DNA from: Actinomadura violacea
Lineage (GTDB): Bacteria; Actinomycetota; Actinomycetes; Streptosporangiales; Streptosporangiaceae
Assembly (NCBI RefSeq): GCF_017573465.1
Contig: NZ_JAGEPF010000024.1
Coordinates: 62,001-126,000, forward strand
DNA length: 64,000 nucleotides
Reading direction: 5' to 3'
The notes beneath the pieces were generated by a model. That model saw nothing but the letters and a program-made list of their open reading frames with translations, was not told the DNA's origin and searched no databases. The first letter of the stretch is position 1; each line of letters opens with the position of its first letter. Below are positions 31,648 through 39,263 of the stretch, piece after piece. A program made the translations under genes and the position numbers.

Positions 31648-32922
31648 CTAGGAGATGCGGTCGAGGATAAGAGGATGAAGGTCGGGCGTGCCGTCCTCTT
31701 CGACCGAGTACGCGCCGTCCAGCGACTCCAAAGCGCGCGCGAAGCGAGACTCGTCGTCGGCGTGCAGAGTCAGCAGCGGCTGCCCCGCCGTGACGCGGTC
31801 ACCGGGCTTGGCGTGGCAGGTGATGCCGGCGGCGAACGACACCGGGTCCTCCTTGCGCGCGCGCCCGGCGCCGAGCCTCCAGGCGGCCACTCCGACACCG
31901 TAGGCGTCCAAACGGGTCAGCACACCCGACGACGGTGCCGCGATGACGTGGTTCTCGCGCGCGGACGGCAGCGCCGCGTCCGGGTCCCCGCCCTGGGCGC
32001 TGATCATCCGCCGCCACACGTCCATGGCGGACCCGTCCTTCAGCGCGTCCGCCGGGTCCTTCCCGGAGACGCCGGCCGCGGCCAGCATCTCCCGCGCCAG
32101 CGTCAGCGTCAGCTCCACCACGTCGGACGGCCCGCCCCCGGCCAGCACATCGACCGACTCCGCCACCTCGACGGCGTTGCCGACCGCGTTGCCGAGCGGC
32201 CGGTCCATGGCGGTCAGCAGCGCGACCGTCCGCAGCCCGTGGTCGGTGCCGATCGCGACCATCGTCTCGGCGAGCTCGCGCGCCGTCTCCGGCGTCTTCA
32301 TGAACGCGCCGGACCCGACCTTGACGTCCAGGACCAGCGCCCCGGTCCCCTCCGCGATCTTCTTGGACATGATCGAGGACGCGATGAGCGGGATCGACTC
32401 GACGGTCCCGGTGACGTCGCGCAGCGCGTACAGCTTGCGGTCGGCGGGCGCGAGGCCGCTGCCGGCGGCGCAGATCACCGCGCCGGTCGAGCGCAGCACG
32501 TCCAGCATCTCGGCGTTGGAGAGCGACGCGCGCCAGCCGGGGATCGACTCCAGCTTGTCCAGGGTGCCGCCGGTGTGGCCGAGGCCCCGCCCGGACAGCT
32601 GCGGGACGGCCGCGCCGCACGCCGCGACCACCGGCGCCAGCGGCAGCGTGATCTTGTCTCCGACGCCTCCGGTGGAGTGCTTGTCGGTGGTGGGACGGTC
32701 CAGCGCCGACCAGTCCATCCGCTCGCCGGACCGGATCATCGCCTCGGTCCAGCGGGCGACCTCGGCGCGGGTCATGCCGTTCAGCAGGATCGCCATCGCC
32801 AGCGACGCCATCTGCTCCTCGGCGATCGCGCCGCGGGTGTAGGCGTCCACCGCCCAGTCGATCTGCTCGGCGGTGAGCGTTCCGCCGTCGCGCTTGCTGC
32901 GGATGACGTCGATGGCGTCCAC
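31648..32922 (-). CDS. deoA: thymidine phosphorylase
   Basis: This 424-residue enzyme phosphorolyses thymidine and deoxyuridine to base plus deoxyribose-1-phosphate. Motifs: the family signature SGRGLGHTGGTLDKLE (about 109-124), phosphate site DKHSTGGVGDKITLP, catalytic-domain KKIAEGTGALVLDVKVGSGAFM and the C-terminal pyrimidine-phosphorylase domain (HAKPGDRVTAGQPLLTLH). Length is right for a dimeric class II enzyme. GTG at 32922 with GAGAGGA upstream. It lies 53 bp downstream of cdd in the same direction, part of the nucleoside uptake/salvage run. Confidence 0.96.
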   Translation of the reverse strand: MDAIDVIRSKRDGGTLTAEQIDWAVDAYTRGAIAEEQMASLAMAILLNGMTRAEVARWTEAMIRSGERMDWSALDRPTTDKHSTGGVGDKITLPLAPVVAACGAAVPQLSGRGLGHTGGTLDKLESIPGWRASLSNAEMLDVLRSTGAVICAAGSGLAPADRKLYALRDVTGTVESIPLIASSIMSKKIAEGTGALVLDVKVGSGAFMKTPETARELAETMVAIGTDHGLRTVALLTAMDRPLGNAVGNAVEVAESVDVLAGGGPSDVVELTLTLAREMLAAAGVSGKDPADALKDGSAMDVWRRMISAQGGDPDAALPSARENHVIAAPSSGVLTRLDAYGVGVAAWRLGAGRARKEDPVSFAAGITCHAKPGDRVTAGQPLLTLHADDESRFARALESLDGAYSVEEDGTPDLHPLILDRIS

Positions 32923-32975
32923 AGTGTCCTCTCAGCTCGGAAAACGTTCGGCAGGGGTCGTGGAAGACCGGGCGG

Positions 32976-33383
32976 TCAGGCCCGGGACGTGAGGTCGTCG
33001 GGCCCGAACGCGTCGGGCAGGACGTCCGACATGGGCAGGATGCCGCGGACGGTCTCCAGCAGCATCGGGGCGCCGCCGTGCTCCCACAGCAGCTGGCGGC
33101 AGCGCCCGCACGGCATCAGCGGGTCGCCGTGCCGGTCGACGACCGACACCGCGACGAGCCGCGGCGACCCGCCCTTCCCGGGCCCGTGCAGCGCCGACAC
33201 CAGGGAGCACTCGGCGCACAGCCCGACCCCGTACGAGGCGTTCTCGACATTGCAGCCGGTGATGACGCGCCCGTCGTCCACCAGCGCCGCCGCGCCCACC
33301 GGGAACCCGGAGTAGGGCGCGTACGCGCGCTCCATCGCCTCTCGCGCGGCGGTGCGCAGGGCAGGCCAGTCGATGTCGCTCAT
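32976..33383 (-). CDS. cdd: cytidine deaminase
   Basis: The 135-residue zinc enzyme converts cytidine and deoxycytidine to uridine and deoxyuridine, the latter being a DeoA substrate. Motifs: YSGFPVGAA, NVENASYGVGLCAECS (catalytic CAE of the tetrameric small form) and PCGRCRQLLWE (zinc PCxxC). ATG at 33383 (MSDIDW) is chosen over the upstream in-frame GTG/ATG at 33434 because family members begin a few residues before the first helix; the start has a modest GAAGGT site. It sits between the importer permease and deoA. Confidence 0.95.
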   Translation of the reverse strand: MSDIDWPALRTAAREAMERAYAPYSGFPVGAAALVDDGRVITGCNVENASYGVGLCAECSLVSALHGPGKGGSPRLVAVSVVDRHGDPLMPCGRCRQLLWEHGGAPMLLETVRGILPMSDVLPDAFGPDDLTSRA

Positions 33384-33495
33384 ACCTTCATGATCTCTCA
33401 GGAGACGCCCGTACAGGACGCCGTCGAAGAACACCTGGGAAGACGCCCGCAGCGCCCCCGTCAGCGGAAGCCCGCTCGGCAGAAGCCCGGTCCGG

Positions 33496-34848
33496 TCAGC
33501 GGGCCTCGCCGCGGCGGTACCGCAGCCCGTCGGCGGCGGGCATCCGCAGCCGCTGGCTGGCCAGCGCGAGGACGAGCAGCGTCGTCAGGTGCGGGCTGAA
33601 CGACACCAGTTCGCCCGGGACCTCGTCGCTCAGCAGGAACCAGACGAGCAGCGCCGCAGCCGCGACCAGCGACAGCACCGCGCCGACGTAGGCGCCGCGG
33701 ACCTCGCGCCGCCCGAGGTCCGTCACGATCTGCGAGCGGAGCCGGTTGGCCCGCACCCCCTGCCACACGGCGACGCCGACCAGCAGGATCGTGACGAACA
33801 GCAGCAGCGCGTGCACGGACTGGCCGCCGCCGCGCACGTTCATCGCGTCGGTGTAGCCGAACAGCAGCGACCCGGCGGCGAGCCCGCCCGGACGCCAGTT
33901 GCCGAAGATCATGGACGCGAGGCCGATGTAGCCGCGTCCGCCGGTCTGCCCGTCCTGGTAGAGGGACGCGGCGACGGTGACGAGGAACGCGCCCGCGAGG
34001 CCGGAGAACCCGCCCGAGATGATGACGGCCGCGTACTTCATCCGGTACACGGACACGCCGAGGGACTCGGCCGCGTACGGGTCCTCGCCGCAGGACCGGA
34101 TCCGCAGCCCGAACGGAGTTTTCCACAGGATCAGGAAAGTCAGCGGGATCAGCAGCAGGCAGACCAGGGTGAGCAGGGACAGCCCGTTCGTCACCCCTCG
34201 AAGGATGCCCGCGATGTCCGACACCAGGAACCAGTGGTGCTTCTCCAGCGACCCGAGCCAGTCCGGGCTCGTCCAGCCGCCGATCCTGCCGCCGGACAGC
34301 ACCGGCAGCGTCAGCGTCTTGATCGGGTCGATCGGCGGCGACTGCCGGGGCCCGCCGCCGAGGTCCTTCGCGTGCCCGACGTTGAAGATCAGCCCGGCCA
34401 GGAACTGGGTGAGGCCGAGCCCGAGGATGTTGATCGCGACACCGGACACGATGTGGTCGACGCCGAACGTGACGGTCGCGATGGCGTGCAGCAGCCCGCC
34501 GAGGGCGCCGCCGAGGATGCCGAACAGCACCCCGATCCAGGGACCCCACTGGTAGCCCGCCCACGCGCCGGTCCAGGTCCCGAGGATCATCATGCCCTCG
34601 AGCCCGATGTTGATCACGCCGGAGCGTTCCGCCCACAGCCCGCCGAGCCCGGCGAGGAAGATCGGCACGGCCAGCCGCAGCGCGGCGCTGACGGTGCCGC
34701 TGGAGGTGACGTCGTCGGCCCCGTCGATCACCCGGACCAGCGACAGCAGCACCAGCAGGCCCGCCGCGATCATCAGGTGGTGCGGCCAGCGCAGCCGGAA
34801 CTTGCCGTTCCCGGCCTTGGCCGGCGCGGCGGTCTCGGTCGCGGTCAT
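33496..34848 (-). CDS. nucleoside ABC importer permease 2 (BPD_transp_2, YufQ/NupQ type)
   Basis: The 450-residue inner-membrane permease has about ten hydrophobic segments. The family motif is AERSGVINIGLEGMMILG (about 73-90), followed by GVDHIVSGVAINILGLG and the EAA-like loop FGLRIRSCGEDPYAAESLGV, where the ATPase docks. It pairs with the next gene upstream to form the channel for nucleosides delivered by the BmpA lipoprotein. Its ATG overlaps the upstream permease stop by 4 nt (ATGA). The extra C-terminal membrane helices after residue 390 are slightly longer than in Bacillus NupQ. Confidence 0.92.
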   Translation of the reverse strand: MTATETAAPAKAGNGKFRLRWPHHLMIAAGLLVLLSLVRVIDGADDVTSSGTVSAALRLAVPIFLAGLGGLWAERSGVINIGLEGMMILGTWTGAWAGYQWGPWIGVLFGILGGALGGLLHAIATVTFGVDHIVSGVAINILGLGLTQFLAGLIFNVGHAKDLGGGPRQSPPIDPIKTLTLPVLSGGRIGGWTSPDWLGSLEKHHWFLVSDIAGILRGVTNGLSLLTLVCLLLIPLTFLILWKTPFGLRIRSCGEDPYAAESLGVSVYRMKYAAVIISGGFSGLAGAFLVTVAASLYQDGQTGGRGYIGLASMIFGNWRPGGLAAGSLLFGYTDAMNVRGGGQSVHALLLFVTILLVGVAVWQGVRANRLRSQIVTDLGRREVRGAYVGAVLSLVAAAALLVWFLLSDEVPGELVSFSPHLTTLLVLALASQRLRMPAADGLRYRRGEAR

Positions 34849-36266
34849 GAGGTGCTCCCAGCGGCCTCGCGGGCCAGGTCATGGCCGGTGGCCAGCTCCG
34901 CGGCGACGGACCGCTGCTGCAACCGGATCTCCCAGCGCCGGACGAGCTCGTAGACGATGACGACGGTCAGCACGACGACGCCCTGCATCACCCCGACGAT
35001 CTCCTTGGGCACCTCGACCTCCTGGAGGATGTCGGAGGTCTGGTCGAGGAAGGCGAACAGCAGTGACGCGAGCGCGATCCCCGCCGGATGGTTGCGGCCG
35101 AGCAGCGCCACGGTGATGCCGGTGAAGCCGAGGCCCGCCGGGAAGTTCAGCGAGTAGTCGTAGGACTCGCCGAGCAGCCCCGGGATGCCGATCAGCCCGG
35201 CCACCGCGCCGGACGCCACCATCGTGATCACGATCATCCGCTTGGCGCTGACGCCGCTGGCCTGCGCGGCCGACGGGGACAGCCCGGAGATCTTCAGGTC
35301 GAACCCGAACCGGGTGTAGTTGATCACGACCCAGAACACGATGCCGACGACGATCGCCAGGGGCAGCAGCCCGTACACCGCACCGGGAAGGTTGATGCCG
35401 ATCGACGACAGGAAGCCGTTCAGCGGGCCGACGCGTCCCGAGTGCGGGATCGTCGCCGTCGCGACGTCGTTGCTGTTCGGCCGGGACTCGGCGAGCCGCT
35501 TGTCGTTCAGCAGGTAGGCGATCACGCCGGTGGCGATCGCGTTCAGCATGATCGTGGACAGCACCTCGCTGACCCCGCGGGTCACCTTCAGCACGCCCGC
35601 GATCGCCGCCCACAGCCCACCGACCAGCACCGCCGCGACGATCACCAGGATCTGCCCGAACGGCGCCGGCAGCGAGACCGCGCCGCCGAGCGCCGCCGCC
35701 AGGAACGCGGCGAGCCGGTACTGGCCGTCCACGCCGATGTTCAGCAGCGCCATCCGGAAGCCGATCGCGACCGCGACCGCCGACAGGTAGTACCGGGTGG
35801 CGCGGTTGATGATGTCGACGATGGAGTGCTGCTGCGTGCCGTAGTCGACCATGCTCTGCACGGCGCTGACGGGGTCGGCCCCGGTGAGCCGGAGCAGGAC
35901 CATCGTGATGCCGAGCGAGATCAGCAGCGCGAGGATCGGCGCGCCGATCTTCAGCCCGAGCCCCGTCGGCCCGAGCCCGCGCAGGATCGCCTTCCACGAC
36001 GGCACCGGCTCCGGCCCCTGCTTCGGCGGCGCCCCGCCCTCCGAAGGATCAGGCTCCGCCGGCCGCGGCACCTCTACCCGCCCGGACTCCGCGCCCGCCT
36101 TGGACTCCGCGTCGGGCTTGGAGGACGTACCCGGTTCGGACGCCGCGGCCTCGCCGGACGGCCCTCCCGAAGGAGCGGGCGCCGTTTCCGGGTTGGGCGG
36201 GGCGTCCTCTCCGGACGGCTCGTTCGGGCGGTCGGGGGTGGGGTCTTCGGGGGTGGGGCCGGTCAT
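34845..36266 (-). CDS. nucleoside ABC importer permease 1 (BPD_transp_2, YufP/NupP type)
   Basis: The 473-residue permease has an unusually long cytoplasmic N-terminus of about 100 residues rich in Pro, Glu, Ser and Ala (disordered), then membrane helices from about residue 105. Family motifs include FRMALLNIGVDGQYRLAA, TRGVSEVLSTIMLNAIA and the coupling loop GFDLKISGLSPSAAQASGVS. The start at 36266 overlaps the ATPase stop by 4 nt, supporting this start in spite of the low-complexity leader. It partners the second permease in a BmpA-type purine/pyrimidine nucleoside uptake system. Confidence 0.92.
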   Translation of the reverse strand: MTGPTPEDPTPDRPNEPSGEDAPPNPETAPAPSGGPSGEAAASEPGTSSKPDAESKAGAESGRVEVPRPAEPDPSEGGAPPKQGPEPVPSWKAILRGLGPTGLGLKIGAPILALLISLGITMVLLRLTGADPVSAVQSMVDYGTQQHSIVDIINRATRYYLSAVAVAIGFRMALLNIGVDGQYRLAAFLAAALGGAVSLPAPFGQILVIVAAVLVGGLWAAIAGVLKVTRGVSEVLSTIMLNAIATGVIAYLLNDKRLAESRPNSNDVATATIPHSGRVGPLNGFLSSIGINLPGAVYGLLPLAIVVGIVFWVVINYTRFGFDLKISGLSPSAAQASGVSAKRMIVITMVASGAVAGLIGIPGLLGESYDYSLNFPAGLGFTGITVALLGRNHPAGIALASLLFAFLDQTSDILQEVEVPKEIVGVMQGVVVLTVVIVYELVRRWEIRLQQRSVAAELATGHDLAREAAGSTS

Positions 36267-37801
36267 GACGGGTCTCCGGCGCCGGTCATGGCGGAGCCGA
36301 GCTCCTCCGGGGTGACCGTCCGCGGATCGACCTCCGCGACCAGCCGGCCCCGCAGGATCACGTGCAGGGTGTCGGACATTCCGATGAGTTCCTCAAGATC
36401 GGCGCTGATCAGCAGCACGGCGAGCCCGTCGGCGCGGGCCTGCCGCAGGTAGTCCCAGATGGCGGCCTGGGCGCCGACGTCGATGCCGCGGGTCGGGTGT
36501 GCGGCGATCAGCAGCCGCGGCTCGCCGGACATCTCCCGTCCGACGATCAGCTTCTGCTGGTTGCCGCCCGACAGCGCGGCGGCGGGCACGTCGATCCCGG
36601 GCGTCCGGACGTCGTACTCGCGGACGATCCGGGTGGTGTCGCGGCGGGCGCCGCGCCGGTCCACCCAGGGGCCGCGGACGTTCGGGCGCTGCGTCTGGTG
36701 GCCGAGCACCCGGTTCTCCCACAGCGACGCCTCCAGCACGAGCCCGTGCCGGTGCCGGTCCTCGGGAATGTAGGCGATGCCGGCCTCGCGGCGGCGCCGC
36801 GTCGGCCAGTGCGCGATGTCCTCGCCGCCGTAGGCGATCGTGCCGGCGTCCGCGGACCGCAGGCCCATGATCGCCTCGATCAGCTCGCTCTGCCCGTTGC
36901 CCTCGACGCCCGCCAGCCCGACGATCTCGCCGCGGCGGATCCGCAGCGAGACGTCGTCGACGACGGGACGGCCCTGCGGGGTGAGGACCGTCAGCCCGCC
37001 GACCGCCAGCTGGACGTCCTCGGTGACGGTCGAGTCGCGCAGCTCCGGGGTGGGAAGCTGCGAGCCGACCATCAGCTCGGCGAGCCGCCGCGAGGTGACC
37101 TCGGAGGGGTCGAGCCGCGTCGCGACGGTGGTGCCGCGCCGGATCACCGAGATGGTGTCGGCGACCGACAGCACCTCGTCCAGCTTGTGCGAGATGAACA
37201 GCACGGTGAGGCCCTCGGCGCGCAGCTCCCGCAGGTTGCCGAACAGCTCCTCGACCTCCTGCGGGACGAGCACCGCGGTGGGCTCGTCCAGGATCAGCAC
37301 GCGGGCGCCCCGGTACAGGACCTTGAGGATCTCGACGCGCTGCCGCTCGCCGACGCCGAGCGTCTCGACGAGGACGTCTGGGTCGACGCGCAGCCCGTAC
37401 GCCTTCGACATCTCGCGGATGCGGGCGCGGGCGGCGGCGAAGTCGATGCGGCCGCGCAGCCAGCCCTTGGCGCGGGGTTCCGCGCCGAGGATGACGTTCT
37501 CCAGCACGGTCAGGTTGTCGGCCAGCTTGAAGTGCTGGTGCACCATCCCGATGCCGCGGGCGATCGCGTCGGCGGGGGTGCGGAACGACACCTGCTCCCC
37601 GCCGATCTCGATGGTGCCCTCGTCCGGCCGCTGCATCCCGTAGAGGATCTTCATCAGCGTGGACTTGCCCGCGCCGTTCTCGCCGCAGAGCGCGTGCACC
37701 TCGCCGGGCTCGATGCTCAGGTTGATGTCGCGGTTGGCGACGACGCCGGGGAACCGCTTGGTGATCGATGTCAGCCGCACGGCCGGCACCTGGTCAGGCA
37801 C
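36263..37801 (-). CDS. nucleoside ABC importer double ATPase (NupO/YufO type)
   Basis: The 512-residue protein has two ABC domains in one chain. Domain 1: Walker A GENGAGKST (about 40), Q-loop VHQHFKL, signature VGERQ, Walker B LILDEPTAVL. Domain 2: degenerate P-loop GVEGNGQSE, signature LSGGNQQK and LLIAAHPTRGID, where the Walker B Asp-Glu is replaced. So domain 2 probably binds but does not hydrolyse ATP, as is usual in this subfamily. It energises the two downstream permeases; all three genes overlap by ATGA. GTG start at 37801 with AGGAGGGG. A strong hairpin separates it from bmpA upstream. Confidence 0.94.
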   Translation of the reverse strand: MPDQVPAVRLTSITKRFPGVVANRDINLSIEPGEVHALCGENGAGKSTLMKILYGMQRPDEGTIEIGGEQVSFRTPADAIARGIGMVHQHFKLADNLTVLENVILGAEPRAKGWLRGRIDFAAARARIREMSKAYGLRVDPDVLVETLGVGERQRVEILKVLYRGARVLILDEPTAVLVPQEVEELFGNLRELRAEGLTVLFISHKLDEVLSVADTISVIRRGTTVATRLDPSEVTSRRLAELMVGSQLPTPELRDSTVTEDVQLAVGGLTVLTPQGRPVVDDVSLRIRRGEIVGLAGVEGNGQSELIEAIMGLRSADAGTIAYGGEDIAHWPTRRRREAGIAYIPEDRHRHGLVLEASLWENRVLGHQTQRPNVRGPWVDRRGARRDTTRIVREYDVRTPGIDVPAAALSGGNQQKLIVGREMSGEPRLLIAAHPTRGIDVGAQAAIWDYLRQARADGLAVLLISADLEELIGMSDTLHVILRGRLVAEVDPRTVTPEELGSAMTGAGDPS

Positions 37802-37905
37802 GAGTGCCCCTCCTCCTGCCTCGGGGTACGCGGTCAGGGCGCGCGCGGCGGGCGGCGTCGCGTCGGCGACGCGGCCCGGGCGGCGCGCCCCTGGCCGGGA
37901 GACGG

Positions 37906-37948
37906 CCGGGCGGGGCGGCTCCGGCGCACGCCGGGGCCGCCCGCCCGG
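37906..37948 (-). terminator. hairpin between bmpA and the ATPase gene (attenuating terminator)
   Basis: About 20-nt arms (CCGGGCGGGGCGGC / GCCGCCCGCCCGG plus the inner CCGGCG / CGCCGG, with one bulge and one mismatch) lie 7-49 bp after the bmpA stop and about 105 bp before the ATPase start. Such a hairpin would make the binding-protein mRNA more abundant than the rest of the operon. Confidence 0.6.
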
Positions 37949-37954
37949 TCCGCG

Positions 37955-39016
37955 CTACGGCTTGGTCGGGACGGTGATCTTGCCGGCGACGATCTGCGCC
38001 TTCAGGTCGTCCAGCTTGGCCTTGATGTCGTCGACGTTGCCGCCGGAGGTGGCGTAGCCGACGCCGTCGTTCTTCAGGTCGTACTGCACCGTGCCGGCCT
38101 TGAACTGGTTGTTCGCGACCGACTCGACGAAGTTGAACACCGACAGGTCGACGTGCTTGACCATCGAGGTGAGGATGTGCGTCTTCACGTCGGCGACGGC
38201 GGGCTGGTTGTACTGGTCGGAGTCGACGCCGATGGCCCACTTGCCGGCCGCGCCGACGGTCTTGATGACGCCGATGCCGGCGCCGCCCGCGGCGTGGTAG
38301 ATGACGTCCGCGCCCTTGTCGAGCTGGCCCTTGGCGGCCTCGTTGCCGAGGCCGGTGTCCTTGAAGCCGTTGAAGTTCGGCGGCTCGGTCAGGTACTTGG
38401 GCGGCAGCACGGTGATGCCGGGCTTGGCCTTCTTGGCGCCCGCCTGGTAGCCGGCGAAGAACTTCTGGATCAGCGGCACGTCCACGCCGCCGATGAAGCC
38501 GATCTTGCCGGTCTTGGACTTCAGCGCCGCGGCGGCGCCGACCAGGAACGAGCCCTGCTCCTCGGAGAAGCAGGAGCCGGCGACGTTGGCGCCCTCGACC
38601 TTGCAGCCGTCGGCGTCGACGACGAAGAACTTGGTGTTCGGGAACGCCTTGGCGACCTTCAGCAGCGACGCGGTGTAGGAGAAGCCGACGCCGATGACCG
38701 GGTTGTAGCCGGTGCTGGCGAGCAGCCGCAGGCGCGACTCCTTGTCGGAGTCGGGCTCGTCCGGCTGCGCGGAGATCTCCTTGGTGGTGACGTGCAGGTC
38801 CTTCTCGGCCTTCGAGAGGCCGGCCGCCGCCGAGTCGTTGAACGACTGGTCGCCGCGGCCGCCGATGTCGAACGCCAGGCCGACCTTGAGGGTCTTCTTG
38901 CCGTTGTCGCCGCCGCTGTCACCGCCGGCCTTCTTGCCACCGCACGCGGAAGCGCCGCCCAGCGTCAGCGCCGCACCCGTCACGGTGACGAGAGTGATCT
39001 TCAGTCCACGGCGCAA
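37955..39016 (-). CDS. bmpA: BmpA-family nucleoside-binding lipoprotein
   Basis: The 353-residue substrate-binding lipoprotein has a signal MRRGLKITLVTVTGAALT and lipobox ASAC (Cys25), then the PnrA/BMP fold: KVGLAFDIGGRGDQSFNDSA (nucleoside phosphate/ribose loop), NPVIGVGFSYTASL, KIGFIGGVDVPLIQKFFAGY, DVIYHAAGGAGIGV and WAIGVDSDQYNQP. It captures nucleosides and hands them to the importer encoded downstream. The start is taken as TTG at 39016 because GGAAGGAG lies 7 nt upstream and the signal peptide begins exactly there; upstream in-frame codons give an implausible 42-residue extension. The gap before the ATPase contains a hairpin. Confidence 0.93.
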   Translation of the reverse strand: MRRGLKITLVTVTGAALTLGGASACGGKKAGGDSGGDNGKKTLKVGLAFDIGGRGDQSFNDSAAAGLSKAEKDLHVTTKEISAQPDEPDSDKESRLRLLASTGYNPVIGVGFSYTASLLKVAKAFPNTKFFVVDADGCKVEGANVAGSCFSEEQGSFLVGAAAALKSKTGKIGFIGGVDVPLIQKFFAGYQAGAKKAKPGITVLPPKYLTEPPNFNGFKDTGLGNEAAKGQLDKGADVIYHAAGGAGIGVIKTVGAAGKWAIGVDSDQYNQPAVADVKTHILTSMVKHVDLSVFNFVESVANNQFKAGTVQYDLKNDGVGYATSGGNVDDIKAKLDDLKAQIVAGKITVPTKP

Positions 39017-39126
39017 GGTAGCGCTCCTTCCGTTCCCCACACGGGATCGGCGGCCGCTCGGCCACCGAAATCGATGGGACGCTACCCCGCCGATGGTGGA
39101 AAACTGCCAGGTTGCACCGTTTCGCA

Positions 39127-39153
39127 ATGCGTCCGTTACCAATGCGTACGCAT
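39127..39153. promoter_or_regulatory. palindrome plus half-site upstream of bmpA
   Basis: ATGCGTACGCAT (39142-39153) is a perfect 12-bp palindrome, and its left half recurs as ATGCGTCCG at 39127-39135, 15 bp away. The pair lies about 110-137 bp upstream of the bmpA start in its only promoter region, and could be the operator of a nucleoside-responsive regulator. Confidence 0.45.
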
Positions 39154-39227
39154 ATCGCCACAGGTCAGCGCACGGACGACGGTGTCCGGTAACGCTCCGG
39201 AGCCGGACCCCGGACGGGGACCGGACG

Positions 39228-39258
39228 GGGGCCCGCCGTGGGCTGGGCGGCGGGCCCC
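39228..39258 (-). terminator. hairpin after the M20 amidohydrolase gene
   Basis: GGGGCCCGCCG and CGGCGGGCCCC (11 bp perfect) with a 9-nt loop begin 6 bp beyond the stop on the minus strand. Confidence 0.65.
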
Positions 39259-39263
39259 GGCCG

